This document shows, one piece after another, positions 15,989 to 24,531 of a stretch of DNA of 34,269 bases (position 1 is its first letter; every line of letters begins with the position of its first letter). The stretch spans positions 1 to 34,269 of the forward strand of contig JASHSU010000061.1 of assembly GCA_030038605.1 (NCBI GenBank). The letters run 5' to 3'. Both the position numbers and the translations under genes were made by a program. The notes beneath the pieces are model-generated. The model was not told the DNA's origin, made no database searches, and was given only the letters and a program-made list of their open reading frames with translations. The stretch is from Thermoplasmata archaeon. GTDB taxonomy: Archaea; Thermoplasmatota; Thermoplasmata; Lutacidiplasmatales; UBA184.

Positions 15989-16975
15989 CTACGACGCCCG
16001 GGCCCGGCGGACCTCGGCGGTGAGCGCCGGTACGAGCTGGAACAGGTCGCCGACCAGCCCGTAGTCCGCGACCCGGAAAATCGGAGCGCTTGCGTCGGAG
16101 TTGATGGCGACGATGACGCGGGAGCTCATCATCCCGACCAGGTGCTGGATCGCCCCCGAGATCCCGACCGCGACGTACAGCTGGGGGGACACCGACCGGC
16201 CGGTCTGACCGACCTGGTACGACGTGGGCCGCCAGCCGGCGTCGGTCACGGCCCGGGACGCCCCGACCGCCGCGCCTAGGCTGACCGCCAGGTCCTCCAC
16301 GAGACGGAATTCCTCCGCCGACCGGAGCCCTCGCCCTCCCGAGACGACGATCGACGCATCGGTCAGCGACGGCCCGGCTCCCTTCGCGGTCGGCTCTACC
16401 GACACGCGGCGGGCGGACAGGAGGACCGGCGGCAGGGGGCCGACGGCAACCTCCTCGGTACGCACCGGGGTTGGTGCTCCGGCCGGAGAGGCGAAGGCGT
16501 GCGGTCGAAGGGCCAGAATGACGCGGCCCCCGTCGACCCGACGGCGCTCCGTCGCGCGTCCGCCGAAGACCGGGCGTGCGACCACCAGGCTACTCCCGTC
16601 CCGACGAGCTTCGGTGACCCCCGTGACGGCGGCCGCCTTCCATCGGATCGCGAGCCGCGCGCTGAGCGCGCGACCGAAGGTGGACCCCGGGACCACGACA
16701 ATGTCGGCTCCGAGGCGCTCGGCCTCGGCGGCGACGCCGATCGCGGTCGCCGCGACAGGCGCCCCGTCGAGCGCGGGGTCGGCGGCGACCAGGACCCGGG
16801 CGACGCCCCACCCGCCGAACTCCGGCGCGGCCGAGGCCCCCGCGCTGCCTGCGGCGTAACCGACCAGCTCGGCCGCTCCGGCGACCAGAGACCGACCGAC
16901 CGCCACTGCTTCCCCGGTGGACGGTGTGAGGTGTCCTCCCTGGACCTCGCCGACGACCAGCACCGCCCCCGTCAC
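15989..16975 (-). CDS. etfA: Electron transfer flavoprotein alpha subunit
   Basis: This 328-residue ETF alpha subunit holds the FAD used to carry electrons from acyl-CoA dehydrogenases. The N-terminal domain is followed by the C-terminal FAD domain with SGGRGL (about 215), [19 protein letters not shown] (about 262-280) and [19 protein letters not shown] (about 295-315). The GTG start overlaps the etfB stop (GTGA, 16975-16972), so the subunits are made together. The canonical lysine in INKD is serine here (INSD), a small deviation. The set matches non-bifurcating ETF as far as can be judged by eye. Convergent with the toroid gene. Confidence 0.95.
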   Translation of the reverse strand: MTGAVLVVGEVQGGHLTPSTGEAVAVGRSLVAGAAELVGYAAGSAGASAAPEFGGWGVARVLVAADPALDGAPVAATAIGVAAEAERLGADIVVVPGSTFGRALSARLAIRWKAAAVTGVTEARRDGSSLVVARPVFGGRATERRRVDGGRVILALRPHAFASPAGAPTPVRTEEVAVGPLPPVLLSARRVSVEPTAKGAGPSLTDASIVVSGGRGLRSAEEFRLVEDLAVSLGAAVGASRAVTDAGWRPTSYQVGQTGRSVSPQLYVAVGISGAIQHLVGMMSSRVIVAINSDASAPIFRVADYGLVGDLFQLVPALTAEVRRARAS

Positions 16976-17748
16976 GGGAACACCTTCGCCTCCTCGCGGA
17001 GGATGCGCACCAGCTTCTGGGCCGCCTCGTCCGGCGTCTTGTAGTCGATCAGGCGGGCGCCGGTCCGGGGCGGAGGGAGGGCGAACCCGACGGGCACGCT
17101 CGCGGGCCCGGGAACCTCGGCGGCCGCGCGCTTGGCGATCGGCGCCTTGCGGGACTTGAGGATGTTCGGCAGCTTCGCGGTCCGAGGGTCGTTCCAGGCC
17201 TGTTGAAGACCAATGACGCACGGGACCGGCACCTGCCAGCGCTCCCCGCCCGCGTCCGTCGCCCTAAGGAAAGTGAACCGGCCGGCACCCGCATCCCACC
17301 GCAGATCGACCACCGAGTCGAAGTCGGGGAGGCCGAGCGTTTCGGCGAGAGCGCCGGGGAAGAGCCCGGCCTCGTCGTCCCCCGCCTGCTTACCGCAGAG
17401 GACCAGGTCGTGCGGTACGTCCGCCAGCGCGGCGGCGACGACCCGCGCGGCGGTCACCGGGTCGGCCCCGGGACCCGAGGGACCCTCGATCCAGGTCGCG
17501 AGGTCCGCGCCCAACGCGATCGCGGATCGAAGCACCTCTTCGGTCCGGGGCGCCGGACCGAACGAGACCGCATGGACCTTGGACCCGGGGACAGCCTCCT
17601 TCAGCAGGAGGGCCTGTTCGAGCGCCGATTCGTCGTACCCGGCCAGGACGAATTTCACACCCTCGACATCGAGCGTGGTGCCGTTCGACGCCACCCGCAG
17701 ACGCGTCTCCGCCTCGGGGACCGGCTTGAGGCAGACGACGATCTCCAC
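16972..17748 (-). CDS. etfB: Electron transfer flavoprotein beta subunit
   Basis: This 258-residue ETF beta subunit begins MEIVVCLKPVPE and contains the AMP/nucleotide-binding pattern LVLCGKQAGDDEAGLFPG (about 117-134). The PNILKSRKAPI stretch corresponds to the region that docks dehydrogenases. It is the middle gene of acyl-CoA dehydrogenase-etfB-etfA: 12 nt after the dehydrogenase stop and overlapping etfA by 4 nt. This links the ETF directly to acyl-CoA oxidation rather than to nitrogen fixation. Confidence 0.95.
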   Translation of the reverse strand: MEIVVCLKPVPEAETRLRVASNGTTLDVEGVKFVLAGYDESALEQALLLKEAVPGSKVHAVSFGPAPRTEEVLRSAIALGADLATWIEGPSGPGADPVTAARVVAAALADVPHDLVLCGKQAGDDEAGLFPGALAETLGLPDFDSVVDLRWDAGAGRFTFLRATDAGGERWQVPVPCVIGLQQAWNDPRTAKLPNILKSRKAPIAKRAAAEVPGPASVPVGFALPPPRTGARLIDYKTPDEAAQKLVRILREEAKVFP

Positions 17749-17760
17749 GGCGCCTCGCCG

Positions 17761-18909
17761 TCAGGCGTACTGCCGGAGCAGCTCGCGGGCGATGACCGTC
17801 CGCTGGATCTCGTTCGCGCCCTCGTAGATCTGCGTGAGCTTCGCGTCCCGCAGGAGTTTTTCGACCGGGTACTCCTTCATGTACCCGTACCCGCCGAACG
17901 TCTGGATCGCTTCGTCGGCGACGTGCAGGGCCGCGTCCGAAGCGAAGCACTTGGCGATGGACGACTCGAGCGTCCCCTTCGCCCCGCGGTCGATCGTCCA
18001 GGCCGCGTACCAGGTCAGGAGCCGGGCCGCCCGCACGGCTTGGGCCATGTTGGCGAGCTTGATCTGGATCGCCTGGTGCTCGCCGATGGGCTTGCCGAAC
18101 GACTGGCGCTTGAGCGCGTATCCGGCGGCGTGGTCCAGCGCCGCCTGGGCGATCCCGGTTGCGAGGGCGCCGATCGGGGTCCGAGTCTGGTCGAGCGTAC
18201 GCATCGCGAGGGAGAAACCTTCGCCCTCCTCGCCCAGACGGTCGGCGACCGGCACACGAACCCCTTCGAATCGGACCGTGCTGGTCGAGGACGCGCGGTG
18301 CCCCATCTTTTCCTCGTCCTTTCCCGTGGAGAGACCGGCGGCCGATCGGGGGACGACGAACGCCGTGATGCCGCGGGTCCGGAGCGCGGGGTCGACGGTG
18401 GCGAAGACCGTGAACAACGAAGCGTGCGGGGCGTTGGTGATGAAGCATTTCTCCCCGTCGAGCACGTACTCCTCACCGGATCGCCGCGCCCGGGTCTTGA
18501 GCGCCCCCGCATCACTACCGCCCGAGGGCTCGGTCAGGCAGAACGACGCGAAGTTGTACGCGGAGCAGAACGGCGTCAGGAATCGCTGCTTCTGCGTCTC
18601 GCTTCCACCCAGCAGAATCGGTTCGAGGGCGAGGCAGTTGGCGATGACGGAGGTGGTCATGCCGCCGCAGCCGTACGCGAGCTCCTCCACGAGCAGGCAC
18701 TGGTCGAAGAGCCCGAGCCCGGTGCCGCCGTACTCGGTCGGCACGTTCAGGTTCATCAGTCCCAGGTCGTACGCCTTACGGTAGATCTCCTCGGGGAACC
18801 GAGGGGTCCGGTCGCACTCGGCCGCGTGCGGCGCCATCTCGGTCCGGGCGAACTTGCGGGCCATGTCCCGGAGACTTTCCTGCTCCGGGGAGAGCGCAAA
18901 ATCGGGCAT
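17761..18909 (-). CDS. Acyl-CoA dehydrogenase 2
   Basis: This 382-residue paralogue of the 4637-5830 enzyme has [14 protein letters not shown] as its FAD/substrate signature, [14 protein letters not shown] and the catalytic glutamate in EGANEIQR (about Glu363). It opens the dehydrogenase-etfB-etfA operon and is therefore the likely cognate donor for this ETF. The ATG at 18909 is preceded by CGGAG at 4 nt and by a TATA-like box at 18940-18950. The frame stays open far upstream, but that stretch lies antisense to larB and is not homologous. Substrate (short-chain, branched or medium-chain) is not resolved. Confidence 0.95.
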   Translation of the reverse strand: MPDFALSPEQESLRDMARKFARTEMAPHAAECDRTPRFPEEIYRKAYDLGLMNLNVPTEYGGTGLGLFDQCLLVEELAYGCGGMTTSVIANCLALEPILLGGSETQKQRFLTPFCSAYNFASFCLTEPSGGSDAGALKTRARRSGEEYVLDGEKCFITNAPHASLFTVFATVDPALRTRGITAFVVPRSAAGLSTGKDEEKMGHRASSTSTVRFEGVRVPVADRLGEEGEGFSLAMRTLDQTRTPIGALATGIAQAALDHAAGYALKRQSFGKPIGEHQAIQIKLANMAQAVRAARLLTWYAAWTIDRGAKGTLESSIAKCFASDAALHVADEAIQTFGGYGYMKEYPVEKLLRDAKLTQIYEGANEIQRTVIARELLRQYA

Positions 18910-18939
18910 TCTCCGAGAGACCGGCGTGCCACCGGAACG

Positions 18940-18950
18940 CGCTATATCAC
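18940..18950. promoter_or_regulatory. Shared TATA-like box between acyl-CoA dehydrogenase 2 and larB
   Basis: The near-palindromic core CTATATCAC reads GTGATATAG on the minus strand. It is 25 nt before the larB GTG on + and about 36 nt before the dehydrogenase ATG on -, and is the only AT-rich box in this 60-nt divergent gap, so one site may serve both directions. Confidence 0.45.
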
Positions 18951-18969
18951 GGCTTGGGTGCTCGGAGGC

Positions 18970-19710
18970 GTGACCCCGCGTCGCGCGACCCGCCGGAGTC
19001 CTCCTCCGGCGCGAGAACTGCGCGTCGGCCGCGTCGCCCGGGTCGACCGGGACCGGCCGCGGCGGGTGGGCGTGCCCGAGGTGATCCTCGGCGAGGGCAA
19101 GAGCGTCGAGCACGTCGTGGCCATCCTGCGGGCCCTCCACCGGGCCGGCCTCGGGGCCCTGCTCTCCCGACCGACGGCCGCCCAACTCGTCGCGGTCGAT
19201 GCGCTGCGGTCGGCGGGACTCCCTCTCACCGTCCGCGCTGCGGGGCGGTTGGTCCGGCTCGAGGGTCCGCTGGGGGCCCAGTACCGTCGCGGTGTCGTCG
19301 CGATCCTGACGGCCGGTACGAGCGATGTGCTCTGGGCGGAGGAGTCCCGCGCGGTGTTGGAAGAGTTGGGGATCCGTGTCGTCGCCGAGTACGATGTGGG
19401 GGTGGCGGGTCTCCATCGACTCACGGCAGCGCTCGGACGGATCGCCGGCGCTCGTCCGAGCGTCTACCTCGTCTTCGCGGGAAGGGAGGGCGCGCTCCCG
19501 ACCGTCGTGGCCGGCCTGGTCCATGCCCCGGTGGTGGGGGTCCCCACGTCGGTCGGGTACGGACGGGGCGGGCGAGGGGAGGCGGCGCTCAACGCGATGC
19601 TCCAGTCGTGCGCTCCGCTCGCCGTCGTGAACATCGACGCCGCGGTTCCGGCGGCCCTGTTCGCCGCACAGCAGTTCGCCCGGCCGAACGGGCGGGGGCG
19701 CGGGCGATGA
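18970..19710 (+). CDS. larB: LarB, pyridinium-3,5-biscarboxylate mononucleotide synthase
   Basis: This 246-residue member of the AIR-carboxylase-like LarB family carries out the first step of nickel-pincer nucleotide cofactor synthesis, carboxylating and hydrolysing nicotinate adenine dinucleotide. The C-terminal PurE-like domain shows VILGEGKS (about 38), ILTAGTSD (about 112), [15 protein letters not shown] and [20 protein letters not shown], ending with NID. The GTG at 18970 is chosen from its 25-nt distance to the TATA-like box; GTG 18958 is an alternative. A methyltransferase overlaps its stop by ATGA. Partners LarC and LarE and a lactate-racemase-like LarA are not in this window. Confidence 0.9.
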   Translation: MTPRRATRRSPPPARELRVGRVARVDRDRPRRVGVPEVILGEGKSVEHVVAILRALHRAGLGALLSRPTAAQLVAVDALRSAGLPLTVRAAGRLVRLEGPLGAQYRRGVVAILTAGTSDVLWAEESRAVLEELGIRVVAEYDVGVAGLHRLTAALGRIAGARPSVYLVFAGREGALPTVVAGLVHAPVVGVPTSVGYGRGGRGEAALNAMLQSCAPLAVVNIDAAVPAALFAAQQFARPNGRGRGR

Positions 19711-20372
19711 CCGCAGTCCCACCGCGTTCACCCTGGCCCGCGGTGGCCGAGCGGGCCGCGGCCGCCGACCGGATCTACGAGGGCGATCCCGACCGGTTCG
19801 AGGGTCCGCCCAGTCGTTTTTCCGACTGGGCCTATCCTCTGATCCGGTCCCGGTTTCACTTGGGTCAAATCCTGGAGCTGGGCAGCGGCCCGGGGCGGGA
19901 CGCGCGTCGACTGGCCAACGTCGGCTACGTGGTCACGGCGGTCGACCACTCGGCGACCGCGATCGCGCGGGGCCGCGCTGCGGCCGACACGCCGCCCCAA
20001 CTGAGATTCCGGCGGACGGATGCCCTAACCGCGCTGCGGGACACGCTCACCGATTCGCTGGACGTGGTCTACGCCCACGCCGTGTACATGATGCTGCCGG
20101 ACGACGAACTGCGCGCGGTCTTCGAGCAGGTCCGTCGCGTGCTCCATCCCGGCGGACTGCATCTGTGGGCCGTCCGGTCGACCACCGATCCCATCGCCGG
20201 CCAGGGCGAATTGGTCGCCCCGGATGTCTGGCGCCGGACGCCCGGGACCCCTCCGTACCGGTACTTCCGCCGGGAGTCGATCGATGCCCTGACGGCGCTC
20301 GGCTTCGAGCGGGTCGCGACGGAATTCCCATCCGGGCTCCACTTCTGGTACATCGCCGACCGTCGTCCGTAG
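19707..20372 (+). CDS. SAM-dependent class I methyltransferase
   Basis: This 221-residue Rossmann methyltransferase has the SAM motif [16 protein letters not shown] (about 55-70), the acidic end of strand 2 (TAVDHS), the DALT segment and the post-I motif [12 protein letters not shown]. After the core is a FRRES..LTALGFE end common to small-molecule (UbiE/TehB-like) methyltransferases. It overlaps larB by ATGA and so is co-translated, although no methyl transfer is known in LarB chemistry. Acceptor unknown. Confidence 0.9.
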   Translation: MTAVPPRSPWPAVAERAAAADRIYEGDPDRFEGPPSRFSDWAYPLIRSRFHLGQILELGSGPGRDARRLANVGYVVTAVDHSATAIARGRAAADTPPQLRFRRTDALTALRDTLTDSLDVVYAHAVYMMLPDDELRAVFEQVRRVLHPGGLHLWAVRSTTDPIAGQGELVAPDVWRRTPGTPPYRYFRRESIDALTALGFERVATEFPSGLHFWYIADRRP

Positions 20373-20422
20373 GGGTGGCCGTGCGCGAAGGGCTTTTCAG
20401 GCCCCCGGCTCCTCGGACGCCA

Positions 20423-21325
20423 ATGTCCCCTCGCGCCATGCTCTCCGACGAGGAGGAGCAGAAGGACCGGGAGGACCGGGGCCGGCTCCAGGAGCTGGAG
20501 CGGAAGTTCCGGTCCCTCGAGACCCGGCGGGCCAGCCTCCTCGGCGAGATGCGGCAGCTCTCCTCGGAGCAGAAGGCGCTCTACGACCGCCGGCAGGCGC
20601 CCCAGCAGGAGGTCCAGCAACTCTACGACCAGCACTCCCAGTTGGGCCACCGGCTCGCCGAGTTGCGGACGACCCGGGAGAAGGCCCGCCGCCACCTGGA
20701 GGCGGCCGTGGTCGCCGTCCGGGAGATGCGCGGTGCGCACCCGGTCACCGAGCGGGCCCGACCCGAGCAGATCCGCAAGGAGATCGCCGACCTGGAGCAC
20801 AAGCAGCAGACGTCCGCCCTCCCGATCGAGGAGGAGAACGCGCTGATCGGCCGGATTCGCGAGCGGACCAAGGAACTCAAGGCGGCCGAAGGACGGGCCG
20901 CCACGGTCGCCGAGCACGAGAAGCAGCGTAAGGAGGCGGACGCGGCCGTCCGCGCCTGCCGCACGGAGGTCGACCGGCTGGGCGTCGAGTTCGCCCAGGC
21001 CCGCGCCGACCGGGATGCGCTGATGACCGCGATCCGAACGAAGCTGGAGGCGGCCGGTGGCATGGTCGCCGAGATGCGGGCCAAGGGCAAGGCCCGGGCC
21101 GAGCTGATGGAGAAGGTCGACGGGATGAGCCGGGAGATGGCCGAGCTCGACCAGGAGGCCCGGCGCATCTACGGAGAGAGCCGCGCCCGCCGTGAGGAGG
21201 CGGTCCGCACGCTGCGGGCGTACAGCCGGCCCCGGGGCCGGACCAACGACGAGGTCGCCGCCAATCTGGCGGACGCCCAACTTCAGGAACTGCTCAAGCG
21301 CGGGAAGATCACGCTGGGCGGGTAG
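20423..21325 (+). CDS. Archaeal coiled-coil protein (COG1340-like)
   Basis: This 300-residue protein is almost entirely charged heptad-type helix rich in Glu, Arg, Lys and Gln, with a break around HPVTERARPEQIRKEI (about residue 110) and a short non-coiled end TNDEVAANLADAQLQELLKRG. Two antiparallel coiled arms are plausible. The layout resembles the uncharacterised archaeal coiled-coil family COG1340, sometimes mislabelled as a phosphoserine phosphatase; there is no phosphatase motif. The ATG at 20423 is about 27 nt after a weak GCTTTTCAG box, which would give a leaderless message. It is 50 nt after the methyltransferase and 30 nt from the convergent FKBP gene. Confidence 0.8.
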   Translation: MSPRAMLSDEEEQKDREDRGRLQELERKFRSLETRRASLLGEMRQLSSEQKALYDRRQAPQQEVQQLYDQHSQLGHRLAELRTTREKARRHLEAAVVAVREMRGAHPVTERARPEQIRKEIADLEHKQQTSALPIEEENALIGRIRERTKELKAAEGRAATVAEHEKQRKEADAAVRACRTEVDRLGVEFAQARADRDALMTAIRTKLEAAGGMVAEMRAKGKARAELMEKVDGMSREMAELDQEARRIYGESRARREEAVRTLRAYSRPRGRTNDEVAANLADAQLQELLKRGKITLGG

Positions 21326-21355
21326 ACGAACCCCGACCGTCCGGTCGTAGGGCCC

Positions 21356-22285
21356 TCAGCCCTGGAAGATGTCGATGACCGTCACCCGGAAGATGAGGGT
21401 CTGGCCGGTGACCTCGCTGTTCCAGTTGATCGTGTAGGTGCCGGCGTTCGGGCTGACCGAGTTGATGAGGTAGTGGTCCGAGGTCGACCCGCCGCAGGCG
21501 CGTCCGGTCGCGAACGTGCCGAGCAGGCGGGCGTAGTTGCTCGGCGTGATGAGGTTCTCGACCGTGATGGTCGTGCTCGAGAGGTTCGTCACGGTGATGT
21601 TCCAGGCCCCGAACGCGGTCGTCTGACCGAGGGTGGGCAGGTGCTGGACGACCACGGCCGTGCTGTTGGCGCTCAGGACCAGGTCGGTCCAACCGTAGAC
21701 GGGGTCGGTGAACATCGTGCCTGAGGTGGCGCTCACGCCCGGGTAGGTGGTCGCGAAGTTGGCCGCACTCAACGGTACGGTGACGGGGACCGTGTAGCGG
21801 AGCGGCTCGGTCGCGAGGCAGGCCGGGTCGAGGGGTCCATAACCCAGCCCCGCCGGGATGATGATGTAGCGCGTCTGGTTGCCGTGCATCCCGATGAGCC
21901 CGGTCCAGAAGCCGGTGACCGTCGTTCCGAACGTCAGGTTGCCGATCGTGTACGACCCGGTCGGGCCGATGTGGGTCGGCAGCGGCGTGTAGTTGGCGGG
22001 GTTGCTGCTGTGGGTCGACGCGAAGTAGAGCGACTTCGGGTAGCTCACGTTGTTCTGGTAGATGCTGTAGATCGAGGTGTCGAACACCTTGCCCGACTGC
22101 GGCCCGCTCCCGAACATCCCGATGTAGTCCACCGTCGCGTTGTCGCCCAGCTCGACGGTCAGGAGTCCGCTCTGCGGCCGGGGGGTCGTGTAATAGTAGA
22201 TGCCCCAGGCGCCCGCCCCTGCGGCGACCAGGCCCACCACCACAAGGAAGACGAGGAGCCAGCGGGACGGTTTTGGTTCGGCCAT
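21356..22285 (-). CDS. Membrane-anchored FKBP-type peptidyl-prolyl isomerase-like protein
   Basis: This 309-residue protein has an N-terminal membrane anchor (about 9-32) and an exported domain. FKBP features are VELGDNATVDYIGMF (about 44-58), KVFDTS, GLIGMHGNQTRYIIIPAGLGYG (around 128-150) and a last strand pair TLIFRVTVIDI. An insert in the flap, as in archaeal SlyD-like FKBPs, carries a separate beta-rich part. Many N-x-S/T sequons (for example NLTF, NSTA, NLSS) suit a cell-surface glycoprotein. Some FKBP active-site aromatics are hard to place, so it may be a chaperone without isomerase activity. The mRNA leader appears long for this genome (see the box at 22387). Confidence 0.8.
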   Translation of the reverse strand: MAEPKPSRWLLVFLVVVGLVAAGAGAWGIYYYTTPRPQSGLLTVELGDNATVDYIGMFGSGPQSGKVFDTSIYSIYQNNVSYPKSLYFASTHSSNPANYTPLPTHIGPTGSYTIGNLTFGTTVTGFWTGLIGMHGNQTRYIIIPAGLGYGPLDPACLATEPLRYTVPVTVPLSAANFATTYPGVSATSGTMFTDPVYGWTDLVLSANSTAVVVQHLPTLGQTTAFGAWNITVTNLSSTTITVENLITPSNYARLLGTFATGRACGGSTSDHYLINSVSPNAGTYTINWNSEVTGQTLIFRVTVIDIFQG

Positions 22286-22386
22286 GGTCGGTTGTGCAGC
22301 GGGGTTGGGGGTCAGTTCGTCGCAGGTCTCGTCACGAATCGGAGAGACAGGTGGTCCTCATTCCCCCGCGCCCCGAGCCCGGTCCC

Positions 22387-22395
22387 GATATAAAT
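22387..22395 (-). promoter_or_regulatory. TATA-like box ATTTATATC upstream of the FKBP gene
   Basis: This is the strongest TATA-like sequence in the 133-nt gap between the RPAP3-like gene and the FKBP gene. It predicts a start near 22361-22365, about 75-80 nt before the FKBP ATG, leaving an unusually long leader. An ATG at 22361 opens a 9-codon frame ending with TGA at 22332-22334. Confidence 0.45.
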
Positions 22396-22418
22396 GCTCG
22401 TGAGGCGGCGGCCCGCTC

Positions 22419-23327
22419 TCAGGCGCGCCGCAACTTGCCGACGACCGGTTCCTCGACCACGCCCTCGTCCTCGAGACGGGTCAGCACAGCTTCCGCCCGG
22501 TCCGTGCCCAGTCCCTGCGCGCCGACCCGAGCCAGTAGCTCCCGCCGGTCGGCGTAGGCGTCGAGAGAGGCCTCCGCAACCTGATCGAGGAACTCCAGCA
22601 GGAGGGACTCCTCGGCCCGCTCCGCCGCGGTCGGAGCGGTCGACGGCGATGGCGCCGGGTCGCGCCGGACCTGGACCGACGGAGGGGCCGGTGGCACCAG
22701 CGCCGACGAGGCGACCCCCACGATCCGCCCTAGGACCGGACGCAGGTCCCGCCGGAACTGGAGTCGGTCCGCGCTGGGGTAGCGTCTGAGCGACTCTGCG
22801 GCCGCGACCACCCAGGGCGGCGGAACGAACCCGACCTCCCGCGGTGCCGCGGCCTCCCCGCGGGCCAGACGGTCGACCAGGTCGACCCGGTCGAGCGTCT
22901 GCTCGAGTGCCTCCGTATAGTGGGCTCGCTCTTCCGTTTCGGTCACGTCCCGAAGCGATTCGGCCCGGACAGAGACGTAGGCGGTCCCGTCCCGGCCGTG
23001 ATACAAGTTCACTTTGCCGACCACGAGGACGGTCCGGGAACCGGAGCCCGCGCGCAGCTGCTCCATCGCCCGGGGCTGAAACGTCCCCGCCGTGACGGCG
23101 ACCGCCCCGGTCGGGTCGGTCAACCGGGCCCGCCAGAACGACGGGGTCTCGTCCCGTCCGACCGGTTCCGCGGTGGACAACGTTCCCGCGAGGAGGACCC
23201 GGTTCATCCGGGCCCCGAACGGCGAGAGGACGTACGAGGTGGCCCGCTCGCCCGTCCCGCGCTCCGGCTCGAGCGACGCCTCCAGTTCCCGTGCGAAGAC
23301 CCGCCAGGCGGTCTCCCGTCCGGTCAC
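22419..23327 (-). CDS. RPA-associated protein (RPAP3/COG3390-like) with OB fold
   Basis: This 302-residue protein matches the haloarchaeal RPA-associated proteins: RETAWRVFARE near the start, then SPFGARMNRVLLAGTL (about 32-47), TDPTGAVAVTAGTFQP and VVGKVNLY, which form an OB fold. The C-terminal 65 or so residues (LLEFLDQV to VVGKLRRA) look like a winged helix, with a TRLEDEGVVEEP wing. The GTG at 23327 overlaps the stop of the RPA gene (GTGA), matching the conserved rpa-rpap gene pair in which both proteins act in single-stranded-DNA binding and repair. The middle (about 210-240) is a Pro/Ala-rich linker. Confidence 0.85.
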   Translation of the reverse strand: MTGRETAWRVFARELEASLEPERGTGERATSYVLSPFGARMNRVLLAGTLSTAEPVGRDETPSFWRARLTDPTGAVAVTAGTFQPRAMEQLRAGSGSRTVLVVGKVNLYHGRDGTAYVSVRAESLRDVTETEERAHYTEALEQTLDRVDLVDRLARGEAAAPREVGFVPPPWVVAAAESLRRYPSADRLQFRRDLRPVLGRIVGVASSALVPPAPPSVQVRRDPAPSPSTAPTAAERAEESLLLEFLDQVAEASLDAYADRRELLARVGAQGLGTDRAEAVLTRLEDEGVVEEPVVGKLRRA

Positions 23328-24493
23328 CGACGGCCATCCCCCAGACGGGCCGAGAGCCGGTCGGCCGAGGCGTCCAGGTCGACCTCCGCCGGCTCGACGG
23401 TGTCGGGTTGGAGGGTCACTCCGAAGTCGTCCCGCGTGGCCGAACCCCGGACCCGGAGCCGCCGGCCGAAGACGGCCTCCAAGAGGCTCGATTCCCACGC
23501 CGCGGGATCGGGCCGGTCCCGAAGGCCGCTCAGCACCTGCTCCAGCGTCGTCCCCCACAGTCGCTCGGTCGTCGCCCGGTCCGCATTGACGGTGAGCGCT
23601 CCGGTACCGTCGTCAAGCACGAGCCGGGCCCGAAGGTCCGGGATGCCCGTCACCGGACCGTGCTCCCGGCACGTTCCGTCCTGGACCGAGCGGCGGCAGC
23701 GGGGGCATCGATAGACCAAACCGCTCGGCGGCAGCAACCCCACGACCACTCCTTGCACGGACGCCGAAGCGGCGCCGCCGGTGTCCTCCAGCTGGGCGAT
23801 CGCGACGGGCGGGGCGTCCAGCACCGTGGCGGGCGTCGGGAGGTCCGTCCCCTCGACCCGCCGCACGCTCGCGCGCTCGTCCAGGACCAGCTGCGGCGTG
23901 CCGCGGAACTCGCGCACGTACGCGCCGACGATCTCCACCGCCTCTCCGGAACGGAGCCGGAAGTCGACCCACGCCGAGAATCCGACGGTGGCGCCCCCGT
24001 CCGCCAGCAGCCCGTCGTAGACGACGCGCCGTTCGTCGCCGACGGTCACCGACCGCTCCGCGACCCGGACGACCCGTGCGACGACCCGGAAACCCTCCAT
24101 CGGATCGGTCAGGTCCTTCAAACCCCGGCTCGGGATCTCCTCCGGTCGTACCACCGGGAGCTCGGCCTCACTCGCGGGGCCGACCCGGGTCTTCCAGCCG
24201 AACGACAGCTCCGTTCGGCCCCGGAACTCGCGCACTTCCGGGGCCACGGCGCGGAGGACGTCGCCCCGTTCCACCCCCTCGCGCGGCGGGTCCCACCAGG
24301 TGAATCGCACGGTCGCCGTCCCGTCCGAGAGCAATCCGGAGAGCAGGGACCGCCGTCCGCCGTCCGAGCTGCGCGTGATCTCCCGACGCTCGGCCCGAAG
24401 GACGCGGGCGACGATCTCGACCGGCCCCGACCCCAGTCGGAGGTCCCGCAGACGGACCTCGACCGGTTCGGAGGGCGGCGATGCGTCGGCCAT
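23324..24493 (-). CDS. rpa: Replication protein A, multi-OB-fold with zinc finger
   Basis: This 389-residue archaeal RPA large-subunit-like protein is for binding single-stranded DNA in replication and repair. Three OB folds are visible: about 8-100 (VEIVARVLRAERREI, VRFTWWD), 125-210 (FRVVARVVRVAERSV, VGFSAWVDF) and 240-380, the last interrupted by a zinc finger YRCPRCRRSVQDGTCREHG of CxxC...CxxH type (about 257-275). The ATG at 24493 lies about 34 nt after a TTTTTATC box, giving a leader of about 8 nt. RPAP3-like gene follows with a GTGA overlap. In eukaryotes and haloarchaea such zinc-bearing OB folds contact ssDNA and partners. Confidence 0.92.
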   Translation of the reverse strand: MADASPPSEPVEVRLRDLRLGSGPVEIVARVLRAERREITRSSDGGRRSLLSGLLSDGTATVRFTWWDPPREGVERGDVLRAVAPEVREFRGRTELSFGWKTRVGPASEAELPVVRPEEIPSRGLKDLTDPMEGFRVVARVVRVAERSVTVGDERRVVYDGLLADGGATVGFSAWVDFRLRSGEAVEIVGAYVREFRGTPQLVLDERASVRRVEGTDLPTPATVLDAPPVAIAQLEDTGGAASASVQGVVVGLLPPSGLVYRCPRCRRSVQDGTCREHGPVTGIPDLRARLVLDDGTGALTVNADRATTERLWGTTLEQVLSGLRDRPDPAAWESSLLEAVFGRRLRVRGSATRDDFGVTLQPDTVEPAEVDLDASADRLSARLGDGRR

Positions 24494-24523
24494 CGGAATC
24501 GGAGGCGGAAGACCGGGGTTCGC

Positions 24524-24531
24524 GATAAAAA
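24524..24531 (-). promoter_or_regulatory. TATA-like box TTTTTATC for the rpa operon
   Basis: On the minus strand TTTTTATC is centred about 34 nt before the rpa ATG, predicting a start around 24501. It is in the 118-nt divergent gap to pyrF. Confidence 0.5.

Noticed and set aside
17203-18969. Apparent 589-residue N-terminal extension of LarB.
   Set aside because: The stretch is antisense to acyl-CoA dehydrogenase 2 and etfB, has no LarB homology, and a promoter-like box with a proper GTG stands at the normal LarB start.
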